From positions 95,007,264-95,071,263 of the forward strand of contig OW121744.1 of NCBI GenBank assembly GCA_933228675.1: a stretch of 64,000 bases of DNA, read 5' to 3'. The notes under the pieces are model-generated. The model worked only from the letters and a program-made list of their open reading frames with translations. It did not search any database and was not told where the DNA came from. The DNA comes from Stomorhina lunata (taxonomy: Eukaryota > Arthropoda > Insecta > Diptera > Rhiniidae). A program made the position numbers and the translations under genes. Position 1 is the first letter of the stretch. Every line of letters begins with the position of its first letter. This document shows, piece by piece, positions 1 through 11,889 of this stretch.

Positions 1-1380
1 ATAAGTTTGGGGCAAATTTTTCTATAGAAAAATAAGTTTGGGACAAATTTTTTTAAAGAAAAGTAAGGGACAAATTTTTCTATAGAAAAATATGTTTAGG
101 ACAAATTTTTTTAAAGAAAAATATGTTCGGGACAAACTTTTCTAAAGAAAAATATTTTTGGGACATTTTTTTTAATCAAAAATATGTTCGTACAAATTTT
201 GTTTAAGAAAAATATGTTTAGCACAAATTTTTCTATAGAAAGAATGTTTTGGAACAAATTTTTCTATAGAAAAATTGGTTTGGGACAAATTTTTCTATAG
301 AAGAATTTGTTTGCGACAAATTTTTCCATAGAGAAAATGGTTTGGGATAAATTTTCTATAGAAAAATATGTCTAACGAACGAATTTTTCTATATAAAAAT
401 ATGTTTGGGACAAATTTTTGTATAAAAAAAAATAAATTTGGGACAATTTTTCTATAGAAAAAATTATTTTGGACAAATTTTTTATACAAAAATTGATTTT
501 TGAAAAATTTTTCTATAGATAAATTGAATTTGAACAAAGTTTTCTTTAGAAAAGTTGAATTTGGACAAAGTTTTCTATAGAGAAATTGAATTTGGACAAA
601 TTTTTCTAAAGATAAATTTAATTAATACAAATTTACTTTTGACGAGTTTTTTTTTATAGAAAAATTTCATTTGGACAAATTTTTCTATAGAAAAATTTCA
701 TTTGGACAAATTTTTCTATAGAAAAATTTCATTTGGACAAATTTTTCTATAGAAAAATTTTATTTGGACAAATTTTTCTATAGAAAAATTTCATTTGGAC
801 AAATTTTTCTATAGAAAAATTTCAGTTGGACAAATTTTTCTATAAAAAAATTTCATTTGGACAAATTTTTCTATAGAAAAATTTCATTTGGACAAATTTT
901 TCTATCGAAAAATTTCATTTGGACAAATTTTTCTATAGAAAAATTTCATTTGGACAAATTTTTCTATAGAAAAATTTCATTTGGACAAATTTTTCTATAG
1001 AAAAATTTCATTTGGACAAATTTTTCTATAGAAAAATTTCATTTGGACAAATTTTTCTATAGAAAAATTTCATTTGGACAAATTTTTCTATAAAAAAATT
1101 TCATTTGGACAAATTTTTCTATAGAAAAATTTTATTTGGACAAATTTTTCTATAGAAAAATTTCATTTGGACAAATTTTTCTATAGAAAAATTTCATTTG
1201 GACAAATTTTTCTATAGAAAAATTTCATTTGGACAAAGTTTTCTATTGAAAAATTTCATTTGGACAATTTTTTCTATAGAAAAATTGAATTTAAACAAGT
1301 TTTTTTCATAGAAAAATGGAATTTGGAAAAAATATTCGGTAAAAAAAATTGAATTTTCTTTAGAAAAATTTAATTTTGAA
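1..1380. repeat. 31-bp minisatellite, type 1 (tract A), cut by window edge
   Basis: Each unit is the 16-bp palindrome TTTTTCTATAGAAAAA followed by a 15-bp spacer. From about 655 to 1290 the spacer is TTTCATTTGGACAAA and units are almost identical, about 20 copies. From 1 to 650 units are degenerate (spacers around GTTTGGGACAAA), as expected for the ageing edge of an array. The spacer is close to the reverse complement of the tract B spacer, so A and B are one family in opposite orientation. Units of 31 bp do not keep a reading frame, so short ORFs here are not genes. Confidence 0.97.
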
Positions 1381-2640
1381 CATTTTAATAAAAACTTAAA
1401 AACTAAGCATTGTTATCTTAAACATAAGTAAGCAATTTTCTTTTTTGATATTGTTCCAGTTTCTAAAAATAGTTCAAACACGAACAAAATTTCCCCAAAA
1501 TAAATTTCCCATCATTAACATTTAATTGTCGCTTTGACATATTTTCACTATTTGATTTGTGTTGTTTTATTTAGTCGTTTTTAGTTGTAAACTTTTTTTT
1601 TTGTCCAGGTTTAGTTTCTTTTAAAAGGTGTCTTTCACAGATGTACGAATTGTGGCAACAGCCCAGACCACAAGGAAACCAATCAACCGTCAACTGGATG
1701 CCGAGATGGTGCTGACAAAATGTGCAGACGAGAAAACATTTAAAATAGAATTTCACTTGTAAACATGGTTTAAACGTTTTATCACATGTCTTAAGTAGGC
1801 GTTACAACGACAATTTTTTTGTTGTTGCTATTGAGGACTTTTTTTTGTCTCAAATTTTATGTTTTTGTTGTTAGCACTTTTTCGCCAACAATTTAAAGCA
1901 ACATGTTGATGTTGTTTGATTATAGAGTTGGTATTTTTTTGTTGCAAAGACAAGGAAACGAGACGAAGTTACTCGATTGAAGAGGAATATGCGACTTTAA
2001 AAGGAGCTAAGGAGAAGTCATGGGAAATATTTATCAGACTTTATGTAGGGTACCTTAAAAAACCTTAATCCAAATAACATATTTGTGTGAAATTTATCAA
2101 TTTAACAGTGGGAGGTTTGCTTAATTTTCACTTTATTGCAAAAACTTTTGTTTTAGGAAAATTCATACCAAAAAATAGCTTGAGTAAAAAAAACTCTAAA
2201 TGACTGACTGTATCCCTGTCTAAGATTTCGTCTTCTGACTAGCAAAAGCCTCAATTCATTCCAAATAATATCGAGATATTTACTTCTTCTAAAAGAGACA
2301 CTAACAATTTTTATTGTTTTATTGTCCCCTTAACTGTGGCCTCAGATCTGTTAACTTGCAACCTACTTTTCCTATCAGTTCGATACAGCTGGATTTGTTG
2401 TTTCAACAGTTCTTTTTTTTTGTTGCTATAAAATGTTGTTGAAAGTATTTTGGTATTTTAATTGATTTGTAGTTACCAGGCGTTATAAAGTGTTAGTTAA
2501 AATGTTGTGAATTTTTTTGCTGATCATTCTCTAACAACACAGCAACACTTAAAAACTAAAAGCTATATTTTTAAAGTTTTCATTTAACAACTTGCTTAAA
2601 TCTAATAGTTAAGAAGTAGGCATTATATAAAAACTATTAG
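1381..2640. other. Non-repetitive AT-rich spacer between inverted tracts A and B
   Basis: No gene is supported. Around 1600-1740 the sequence is less AT-rich than its surroundings, and a short cysteine-containing open stretch exists on both strands. I do not recognise it and it has no splice or start context. Around 1800-2530 TTGTTG-rich stretches recur. The segment is the single-copy spacer between two inversely oriented arrays of one minisatellite family. Confidence 0.5.
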
Positions 2641-5321
2641 TAAAAAATTTGTCCCACACCAATTTTACTATAGAAAAATTTGCCCCAAAAAATTTTTCTA
2701 TAGAAATATCTGTCTCAATTTTTCTTTAGAAAACTTTGAGCCAAACCAAATTTTTTATAGAAAAATTTCTATAGAAAAATTTATCCCAAACTAATTTTTC
2801 TATAGAAAAATTTATCCCAAACATATTTTTCTATAGAAAAATTTTTCCCAAACCAATTTTTCTATAGAAAAATTTGTGCCAAACCAATTTTTCTATAGAA
2901 AAATTTGTGCCAAACCAATTTTTCTATAGAAAAATTTGTGTCAAACCAATTTTCCTATAGAAAAATTTGTTCCAAACCAATTTCTCTATAGAAAAATTTG
3001 TCCCAAACCAATTTTTCTATAGAAAAATTTGTCCCAAACCAATTTTTCTATAGAAAAATTAGTTCCAAACCAATTTTTCTATAGAAAAATTAGTTCCAAA
3101 CCAATTTTTCTATAAAAAAATTGTCCCAAACAAATTTTTCTATAGAAAAATTTGTCCCAAACTAATTTTTCTATAGAAAAATTTGTCTTAAACATATTTT
3201 TCTATAGAAAAATGTGTCCCAAAGATATTTTTTCTATAGAAATTTGTCCCAAGGGTATTTTTCAATAGAAAAATTTGTCTCAAAGATATTTTTTATAATA
3301 AAATTTGTCCCAAAGATATTTTTCAATAGAAAAATTTGTCCCAAACATATATTTCTATAAAAAATTTGTCAAAACATAATTTTCTATTAAAGATTTGTCC
3401 CAAACATATTTTTCTATACAAAAATGACCCAAACATATTTTTTTATGGAAAAATTTGTCCGAAACACATTTTTCTATAGAAAAATTTGTCCCAAACATAT
3501 TTTTCTATAAAAAAATTAGTCCCAACTTAACTTTTCTATTAAAAAAAGTTATTACCAAATTAATTTCTCTATAAATAAATTTGTCACAACTTTATTTTGC
3601 TATAGAAATATTTGTCCCAAATTAATTTTTTTATAGAAAAATTTGTGTCAAATTAATTTTTCTTTAGAAAGATTTGTCCTAAATTAATTTTTCTATAGAA
3701 AAATTTGTAACAAAAATATGTTCCTATAGAATAAATTTGTCCCAAACTCAATTTTCTATAAAAATATTTGTCCCAAACCAATTTTTCTATAAAAGAAATT
3801 TGTCCCAACTTAAGTTTTCTATAAAAAAATTATTACCAAATTAATTTTTCTATAAATAAATTTGTCACAACTTAATTTTTCTATAGAAAAATTTGGCCCA
3901 AATTGATTTTTTTGTAGAAACTTTGCCCCAAATTAATTCATTTACAGAAAAATTTTTCCCAAATAAATTTTTCTATAGAAAAATTTGTCTTAAATTAATT
4001 TTTCTATAGAAAACTTTGTTCCAAATTAATTTTTCTATATAAAAATTTGTCCTTAATTAATTTTTCTAAAAAATTTGTCCCAAATTAATTTTTCTATAGA
4101 AAAATTTGTCTCAAATTAATTTTCCTATAGAAAAATTTGTCCCAAATTAATTTTTCTATAGAAAACTTTGTCCCAAATTAATTTTTCTCTAGAAAAATTT
4201 GTCCCAAATTAATTTTTCTTTAGAAAAATTTGTCCCAAATTAATTTTTCTATAGAAAAATTTGTCCCAAATTAATTTTTTTATAGAAAATTTGTCCCAAA
4301 TTAATTTTTCTATAGAAAAATTTGTCCCAAATTAATTTTTCTATAGAAAAATTTGTCCCAAATAATTTTTCTATAGAAAAATTTGTCCCAAATTAATTTT
4401 TCTTTAGAAAAATTTGTCCCAAATTAATTTTTCTATAGAAAAGTTTGTCCCAAATTAATTTTTCTATAGAAAAATTTCTGCCAAATTAATTTTTCTATAG
4501 AAAAATTTGTCCCAAATTAATTTTTCTGTAGAAAAATTTGTCCCATATAAATGTTTTTATAGAAAAATTTGTCCTAAATTAATTTTTCTTTAGAAAAATT
4601 TGTCCCAAATTAATTTTTCTGTAGAAAAATTTGTCCCAAATTTATTTTTCTATAGAAAAATTTGTTCCAAATTAATTTTTCTATAGAAAATTTGTCCAAA
4701 ATTAAGTTTTCTATAGAAAAATTTGTCTCAGATTAAGTTTTCTATAGAAAAATTTCTCCCAAATAAATTTTTCTATAGAAAAATTTGTCCCAAATTAATT
4801 TTTCTATAGAAAAATTTGTCCCAAATTAATTTTTCTATAGAAAAATTTGTCCCAAATTAATTTTTCTACAGAAAAATTTGTCCCAAATTAATTTTTCTAT
4901 AGAAAAATTTGTCCCAAATTAATTTTTCTGTAGAAAAATTTGTCCCAAATTAATTTTTCTATAGAAAAATTTGTCCCAAATTAATTTTTCTATAGAAAAA
5001 TTTGTCCCAAATTAATTTTTCTATAGAAAAATTTGTCCCAAATTAATTTTTCTATAGAAAAATTTGTCCCAAATTAATTTTGCTACAGAAAAATTTGTCC
5101 CAAATAAATTTTTTTTTATAGAAAAATTTGTCCCAAATAAATTTTTCTATAGAAAAATTTGTCCCAAATAAATTTTTCTATAGAAAAATTTGTCCCAAAT
5201 AAATTTTTCTATAGAAAAATTTGTCCCAAATAAATTTTTCTATAGAAAAATTTGTCCCAAATAAATTTTTCTATAGAAAAATTTGTCCCAAATAAATTTT
5301 TCTATAGAAAAATTTGTCCCA
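2641..5321. repeat. 31-bp minisatellite, type 1 (tract B)
   Basis: About 86 units of core TTTTTCTATAGAAAAA plus spacer, mostly TTTGTCCCAAATTAA. The left third (2641-3900) has older variants with spacers ending in AACCAA or AACATA. The right part is homogeneous, and the last seven or so units (from about 5100) share the variant spacer ending in AAATAAA, a small local amplification. The reverse complement of the spacer, TTAATTTGGGACAAA, is the tract A spacer with few changes, so B is an inverted relative of A. The core tolerates few substitutions compared with the spacer. Confidence 0.97.
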
Positions 5322-6569
5322 AGTTGTTCCAGATTGTTATTCGTATATTCTTTAAATTGGCTTTTATTTAAATTAATTAAATTTTAGAATACTTTAGACT
5401 TTAGTAGTTCTGCTTTCACTTAAAGTCCTTAATAACTTTTAATAATTTTCTGCATAAATTTGCTATGCAAAAGCAACATCTTAAAATCATAAGTAAATCG
5501 TACACGTCCGACTTGTTTAAAATAGTAGAGAAAATTTCAACAAAATTTGCATACAAAAATTTACTGTTCAATGACTTTGAATAAATTACAAATTTTGAAT
5601 GAAAGGAGTAAAAACTTACAAAAGCAACAAAAATGCTTCGAGTACCAGACACTAGAAACTGAATAAAAAACTAGGATTATTTTAGTTATATTTTAATAAT
5701 AAACAGCCTAAAGGAGAAAAATGCCCTCAGGATGGACAAGTGTGAGTTAAGCTCGAAGAAAAATGTTGGTGAATTTTAGGAAAAATTTTGTAAAGTTAGA
5801 AAAGGAGAAATATACTGGATTTTGATTCTTTTAGAATTTCAAAAAAATTTTCTTTGGCTGTTTTATGAATCTCATTAAATTTACTAGAATAATATTTATG
5901 ATTTTAATTTTTATGAAAAAAATTGTTTTTGTTTAATGAATAAATATTTTTTCTTTTCCTGTTTTTCTTATTTTTTTCAGAAAAATACCTTTCATTCAAT
6001 TTAAGTCATATAACTATAACTAGTCATTAAATTTTCTCTAAAGTTAAGGCGAGAATTAAATCACGTAGACTGACTACAAAATTGCGCATAAAATTATTAA
6101 TTTTTCACTAGAGCAAACAAATGCAACAACAGGAGCCACTGGATAAAGGCAGTACAGTTTTTGCCTTAAGGTAGTCAGTCTTTGCTGTTGGCTATACAAT
6201 CCATGGAACCAATGAAGACATAGGCAAACAAGTTGTGGAGGCAGGAAAGGAAAGGCACATATTTTTGTACAAATTAAAAAAATATAAAATTTTAGCGAAA
6301 ATTATTGCTTTTGCTGCAGCCATAGAATTTTCAATCATAAAATTGAAAATATTTCTTTTTACTCTTTTGCCTGAAAAGTATTTGGGCAAAGAATCTTAAA
6401 GTAAGAGTGGTTCAATAAATGGAAGGTAAAATGAAGAAAAGTTTTCATGGTTAAATGAGTCTTGATATTTTTATTAATTAACCAAATTTGTTGACATATA
6501 GAAATTTTCTTAAGGGCACACAAACGCATTTAAAGAGAAAAAGAATATGGAAAAATTAAATAAAAAATT
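5322..6569. other. AT-rich spacer, no gene seen
   Basis: No ORF with a credible start or recognisable product, no tandem array and no terminal repeats noticed. The short minus-strand open stretches near 5416-5652 and 6192-6389 show no domain or codon pattern I can support. Confidence 0.5.
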
Positions 6570-8470
6570 TAAGAAAAATTTTCTATTTTTATAGGAAATT
6601 TTTTAAAAAGTTATTGTTTTTATAGGGTTTTTTATAATTTTTACTTTTATAGCAAATTTTTAAAAATCTTCTTCAAAAATTTTCCATTTTTATGGCGTTT
6701 GTGTTCATTTGTAATATATTTATATATTTTTCAAAAATTTCTTATTTTTATAGGAAATTTTAAAAAAATTTCCTATTTTTATAAAAATTTTTTTAAAAAT
6801 TTCCTATTTTTATAGGAAATTTTTCAAAAATTTTTTATTTTTATAGGAAATTTTTCAAAAATTTTCTATTTTTATAGGAAATTTTTCAAAAATTTTCTAT
6901 TTTTATAGGAAATTTTTCAAAAATTTTCTATTTTTATAGGAAATTTTTCAAAAATTTTCTATTTTTATAGGAAATTTTTCAAAAATTTTCTATTTTTATA
7001 GGAAATTTTTCAAAAATTTTCTATTTTTATAGGAAATTTTTCAAAAGTTTTCTATTTTTATAGGAAATTTTTCAAAAATTTTCTATTTTTATAGGAAACT
7101 TTTCAAAAATTTTCTATTTTTATAGGAAATTTTTCAAAAATTTTCTATTTTTATAGGAAATTTTTCAAAAATTATCTATTTTTATAGGAAATTTTTCAAA
7201 AATTTTCTATTTTTATAGGAAATTTTTCAAAAATTTTCTATTTTTATAGGAAATTTTTCAAAAATTTTCTATTTTTATAGGAAATTTTTCAAAAATTTTC
7301 TATTTTTATAGGAAATTTTTCAAAAATTTTCTATTTTTATAGGAAATTTTTCAAAAATTTTCTATTTTTATAGGAAATTTTTCAAAAATTTTCTATTTTT
7401 ATAGGAAATCTTTCAAAATTTTTTTATTTTTATAAGTAATTTTTCAAAAGCTTTCTTTTTTAATGAAATTTTTCAAAAATTTTCTATTTTTATCGGAAAT
7501 TCTTAATTTTATAGGAAATTTTTGAAAATTTTCTTAATTTTATAGGATTTTTTTTAATTTCTTTTTTTTTATAGGAAATTTTTGGAAAATTTCTGAAATT
7601 TATTGGAAATTTTTTAAAATTATTTTATTTTTGTAGGAAATTTTTCAAAAATTTCTTATTTTTATAGGAATTTTTTAAAAATTTCTTATTTTTATTTGAA
7701 ATTTGTCAAAGATGTTCTATTTTTATAGGAATTTTTTTTTAAAATTTTCTATTTTTATAGGAAATTTTTCAAAAATTTCTTATTTTAATAGGAAATTTTT
7801 CAAAAATTTCTTATTTTCATAGAAAATTTTTCAAAAATTTCTTATTTTTATAGGATATTTATCAAAAATTTATTGTTTTTATAGGAAAATTTTCAAAAAA
7901 TTCTTCATTTGATAGGAAAATTTTTCAAAAATTTTTCAAAAATTTCTAATTTTTATAGGAAATTTTTCAAAAAATTTTTAATTTTATACGAAATTTTTCA
8001 AAAATTTCCTATTTTTATAGGAAATTTGTCAAAGATGTTCTATTTTTATAGGAAATTTTGTAAAATTTTTTTATTTTTATAGGAAATTTTCAAAAATTTC
8101 TTATTTTAATAGGAAATTTTTCAAAAATTTCTTATTTTAATAGGAAATTTTTCAAAAATTTCTTATCTTCATAGAAAATTTTTCAAAAATTTCTTATTTT
8201 TATAGGATATTTATCAAAAATTTATTGTTTTTATAGGAAAATTTTCAAAAAATTCTTCATTTGATAGGAAAATTTTCAAAATTTTCCTATTTTCATAGGA
8301 AATTTTTCAAAAGTTTCTTATTTTTATATGAAAGTTTTCAAAAATTTAATGTTTTTATAGGAGTTTTTTAAAAAAAATTCTATTTTATAGGAAATTTTAA
8401 AAAATTTCTTATTTTTATAGGAAATTTATAAAAAAAATTCTTTTTTTCTTGTGAAAAATTTTCAAAAAAT
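6570..8470. repeat. 31-bp minisatellite, type 2 (tract C), TTTTTC orientation
   Basis: Units consist of arms GGAAATTTTT and AAAAATTTTC or AAAAATTTCC around a central C, followed by TATTTTTATA; total 31 bp. From 6840 to 7410 about 18 units are nearly identical. From 7420 onward units become degenerate with small indels, and a stretch near 7740-7920 is repeated near 8040-8280, indicating an older internal duplication. The orientation is opposite to tracts D, E, G, H and I and the same as F. Confidence 0.95.
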
Positions 8471-8973
8471 TTTAAAGTTTGTGTCTTAAATCTTTTGTTT
8501 TGTTTTGGTAAGCGTTTAAAATATTTAGAAATTTCATTTGAATTTTGTGACTAAACGATGTTATTAATTGCAAAAATTTATTATATGTCATATAATTTGA
8601 TTTTACTGTTAATTATTAAAATTTCGTGACCTATTTTTTTTTTTGATTTCTTATAGCTATTGAATTCACACGAGCCCAATTTATCAGTTTCTTATAATCT
8701 GTAATGTTGTAGTAATGATAAAGATGAGATGGCACTCCTTCTTAATGAAATTGAATTATTGTTTCATATTCGTGTTTCATAAAAAAGTTATTTTAAATTT
8801 ACGAAAACATTTTTTCTGAAAAAATATTAAAAAAGCAATTTCTTCCCATTGGTCTTTGTTGAAAAAATTTAAGGTTTTGATGAGATTTAAAAGACTTTCC
8901 ATTATGTAACTAAGGCTTAACTAAGAAACGTTACGTTATTTCTTATATAAGATACGACTTTTTGCACTAATTT
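8471..8973. other. AT-rich spacer, no gene seen
   Basis: Single-copy-looking DNA between minisatellite C and a DINE-like element. No coding signal, repeat or structured RNA noticed. Confidence 0.5.
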
Positions 8974-9107
8974 TTATACCCTTCACCAATAGGTGAAAGG
9001 GTATTATAAGTTTGTGATTCCGTTTGTAATTTTTTTATTAGTGGTCGTATACCCCATAAAAATTATACCGATCGACTCAGAATCGGGAGGAGAATCGATT
9101 AAGCGAT

Positions 9108-9110
9108 GTC

Positions 9111-9142
<32 letters not shown>

Positions 9143-9161
9143 CGTCTGTCTGTCTGTCTGT
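9108..9161 (+). repeat. (GTCY)n microsatellite in DINE-like element
   Basis: About 13 tandem GTCT/GTCC tetranucleotides directly after the conserved block GAGAATCGATTAAGCGAT. This is the position where DINE-1/mini-me elements carry their microsatellite. Confidence 0.9.
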
Positions 9162-9189
9162 TGAAATCAAGTTTCTGAAGCCCCTGGAG

Positions 9190-9735
9190 GATGTTCTTAC
9201 ATAAATTATATATCAGATTTTAGGAAATTCTCCCGCAATGAACGCTATTAAATTTCATTAAAATCGGTTTATAAACACCGAAAATATCGAAAAAATACCA
9301 AAAATTAGACGAAAATTGTAAAATTTTTGATTGAAACACACTTTTAAATAACAAGAGAAAAAAGATACTCCTGGTGTACATGTGATAATATGTTATATAT
9401 CAGATTGTAGGAAATAGTTTCCCAAAGCACTCTGTAAAATTTTATCAAAATCGGTTCATAAACAACTGAGATATCGCCAAAACACTGAATTTGATGTATC
9501 GAAAATTGCTCAAAGTTCGCATTAGAGAATGTTTGTTGAAAAAATGAAATGCAGAAATAGGAAAAATAATCCTCCTTTAGCACGGACCTACATAAATTTT
9601 ATATCAGATTTTAGGAAATTCCCCCGCCAAGCACGTTATTAAATTTTATTAAAAGCGGTCCAAAAACAATTGAGATATCGCCATAACACTACATTTGATG
9701 TACAGCAAATTGTCCAAAGTACGTGTCTAAGAAAT
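9190..9735 (+). repeat. Three diverged tandem blocks of about 200 bp
   Basis: Blocks share TATATCAGATT, TAGGAAAT, AAATTTTATTAAAA and GAGATATCGCC-like segments in the same order. The phrase ATATCAGATTTTAGGAAAT recurs near 9208, 9393 and 9601. They belong to the body of the surrounding DINE-like element. Confidence 0.7.
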
Positions 9736-9921
9736 TTTGTTTACATTTCGTAAGTATTGTTTCAGCGATATCTCAGGTGTTTATGGACCGATTGTGATGA
9801 AATTTGGCATCGTTCTTTGTGTGAGGATTTTCTAAAATCTATACTCCACAAATCTGATTACGAATACCATTCAAACTGTACCGATCAACTTAGAATCGGC
9901 AGGAGAATCGATTTCGCGACC

Positions 9922-10054
9922 TCCGTCCGTCCGTCCGTCTGTCTGTCTGTCTGTCCATCCGTCCGTCCGTCCGTCCGTCTGTTTGTCTGTCTGTCCGTCT
10001 GTTTGTTTGTCCGTCCGTCCGTCTGTTTTTTTGTCCGTCCGTCTACCTGTCTGT
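9922..10054 (+). repeat. (GTCY)n microsatellite, second array in the element
   Basis: About 130 bp of GTCC/GTCT/GTTT tetranucleotides with interruptions, again preceded by a block like that before the 9108 array (GGAGAATCGATTTCGCGAC). Apparent Cys-Leu-Ser-Val ORFs here only reflect the tetranucleotide. Confidence 0.9.
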
Positions 10055-11455
10055 AATTTTTTCTGTTGTAGTCAAGTTTTTGGAGTTCCTGTTTTGTCGA
10101 TATCTCAGGTGTTTATTTTGATGAATTTTAATAGCGTCCTTCGCAGGAGATTACCTAAATCCTGATGCATTCGGTAATTTGTGGTAGATATAATTTAGCG
10201 TTTAAGCGATGGTGTTTTGATCGACAATGATAAAATTCAGGGTGGCCCAATATCCTAAAATTTTGTGTAAAATCCAGGAGCTCCACAAATCTGATTTTAG
10301 CAGACAGACACTCTGCATTAATCTTAATTTTGTGTCTGACTTTTGAACATTATGATAACATTTGAGAATGTATTATATATCAAATTATAGGTAATCTTCC
10401 TAGGAAGTACAAAAATGCAGCTAACTACATGATATCCGTTCAAAACCTACATATGTATGTAAGTATCTCACATATCAACGAAAATTTAAATTTTTTAATT
10501 GCAATTGGGAGAAATCCGTTCACGTTTGACAATTGATCCCTTATAACTTCGCCTAAGATACGATGATGACATTTAGTATAAAGACGTTGTACAATATTGA
10601 TATTCAGGGCGATAGCGCCTAAAATAAACTTTCTAGAGGGACAATATTTGACAAAAGTATTTCTGATCTCTTGAAAAGTTCGATATTGAAAATGGGCGAG
10701 CTCTATTCACATTTAGTGAAATCTCCCATATAACCCCGACCGGGAATCGATTTAATGCTGATAAATTAAATCACATTAAAATTGCACAAGGAACTAGAGC
10801 AAAACTTCCATCGGACAGATCGAAAGAACAATACATCCCAAATATTATTGATGAAGTGTTCATTTTAATTAATTAACTAACTTCAGATTAATAAGTAAAT
10901 CTTTAATAACTTTTCCGACAAAGCTGTTATCCATCCATTCAAAAGCTACATATTTCACGTATGTATCTAAAACTAAGAGTGTATACCCTATAATTTTAAG
11001 GCTTATCATTGTTAAAGCTTTGACCTAAATCAGTCCGCTAACTTCAGAGTTTTACATAACTAATCAAGAACTTTTACTAGTTGGATAATTCGTACGAATT
11101 AAAGTGCACAACCCTCACTGGGCACTGTGTTTTTGGGTTGCATGCCAGAATACTTAAACTTCATCAAATCGATGTGCTATTGCAAATGTAAGGGCATCTA
11201 CATTTTGAAGCATTTTGAAGCTTCCATAGACATCAGCCACCTGCCCAACCTAACCTTTGGGTGCATAACTATTCTAGATGATGACGCCACCGAAAAGGTT
11301 TTCTTTTTCCGACTCTTAATTTTAAAGACTCTTTGCATATAATACTAGTATAATCAAATTTTGCTAGGAATTACATTAAGTACTTTTGCAACACCATTGG
11401 TGAAGGGTATCCAAGATTCGGTAAAGCCGAATATACCACTCTTACTTGTTCTTAT

Positions 11456-11889
11456 TAGATATTTGCTTAGCATCTCGACTCACACCAACGCGAAGTTTTT
11501 TTTTTAATATTTTACAAGAATAGAGAATGGATAAGAAAGTTTATTAAAAACTTAAAAAAGTTTTTATCAAATAAGTAACTAATTTTATTTTTATTCACAC
11601 GTAATTTAATGGTGGAAGATAAAAAAGCTTACTAAAAAGAGGTGGGTTGTCTTTATAACGGCTTTGCACATTACAAGTACAAGTTTAGAATCAAAATTGG
11701 AAAAACTTGAGTTGTCGCATACTTTTATGTTACTCATCATGTTAATACATACAATACGAGTATGTATGGGAGGATTTAAAAAGCATGTTAAGCTAACGGT
11801 ACTAATTATATGTTGTCTGATGTCAATGTTTTACAAGATGGCTAAATCAAGCAAAAACAGTTGAAGAATTTTTCTTATGTAGTGGTTTT
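11456..11889. other. Spacer between DINE-like elements, no gene seen
   Basis: No recognisable repeat ends or coding signal. A 66-codon open stretch near 11664-11864 has no recognisable features. Confidence 0.45.

Larger units (their letters stand above)
8974..11455 (+). mobile_element. DINE-1/mini-me-like non-coding element (composite)
   Basis: The left end has the hairpin-forming ATACCCTTCACCAAT (8976-8990, pairing with sequence to 9004). The right end has its exact reverse complement, ATTGGTGAAGGGTAT (11396-11410), followed by a hairpin ATTCGG/CCGAAT (11415-11431) and CTTACTTGTT. Internally there are two (GTCY)n microsatellites, each preceded by a conserved block containing GAGAATCGATT, and three diverged tandem copies of a block of about 200 bp. 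Inverted ends, a subterminal 3' hairpin and (GTCY)n are the hallmarks of DINE-1/mini-me elements, now placed with Helitron-like transposons. Two microsatellite blocks in one unit suggest an internal duplication or nested copies. No transposase is encoded, so it would be non-autonomous. Confidence 0.75.

Noticed and set aside
9757..10165. Plus-strand ORFs over the (GTCY)n arrays
   Set aside because: Composed of DINE-like element sequence and microsatellite; no protein-coding evidence.
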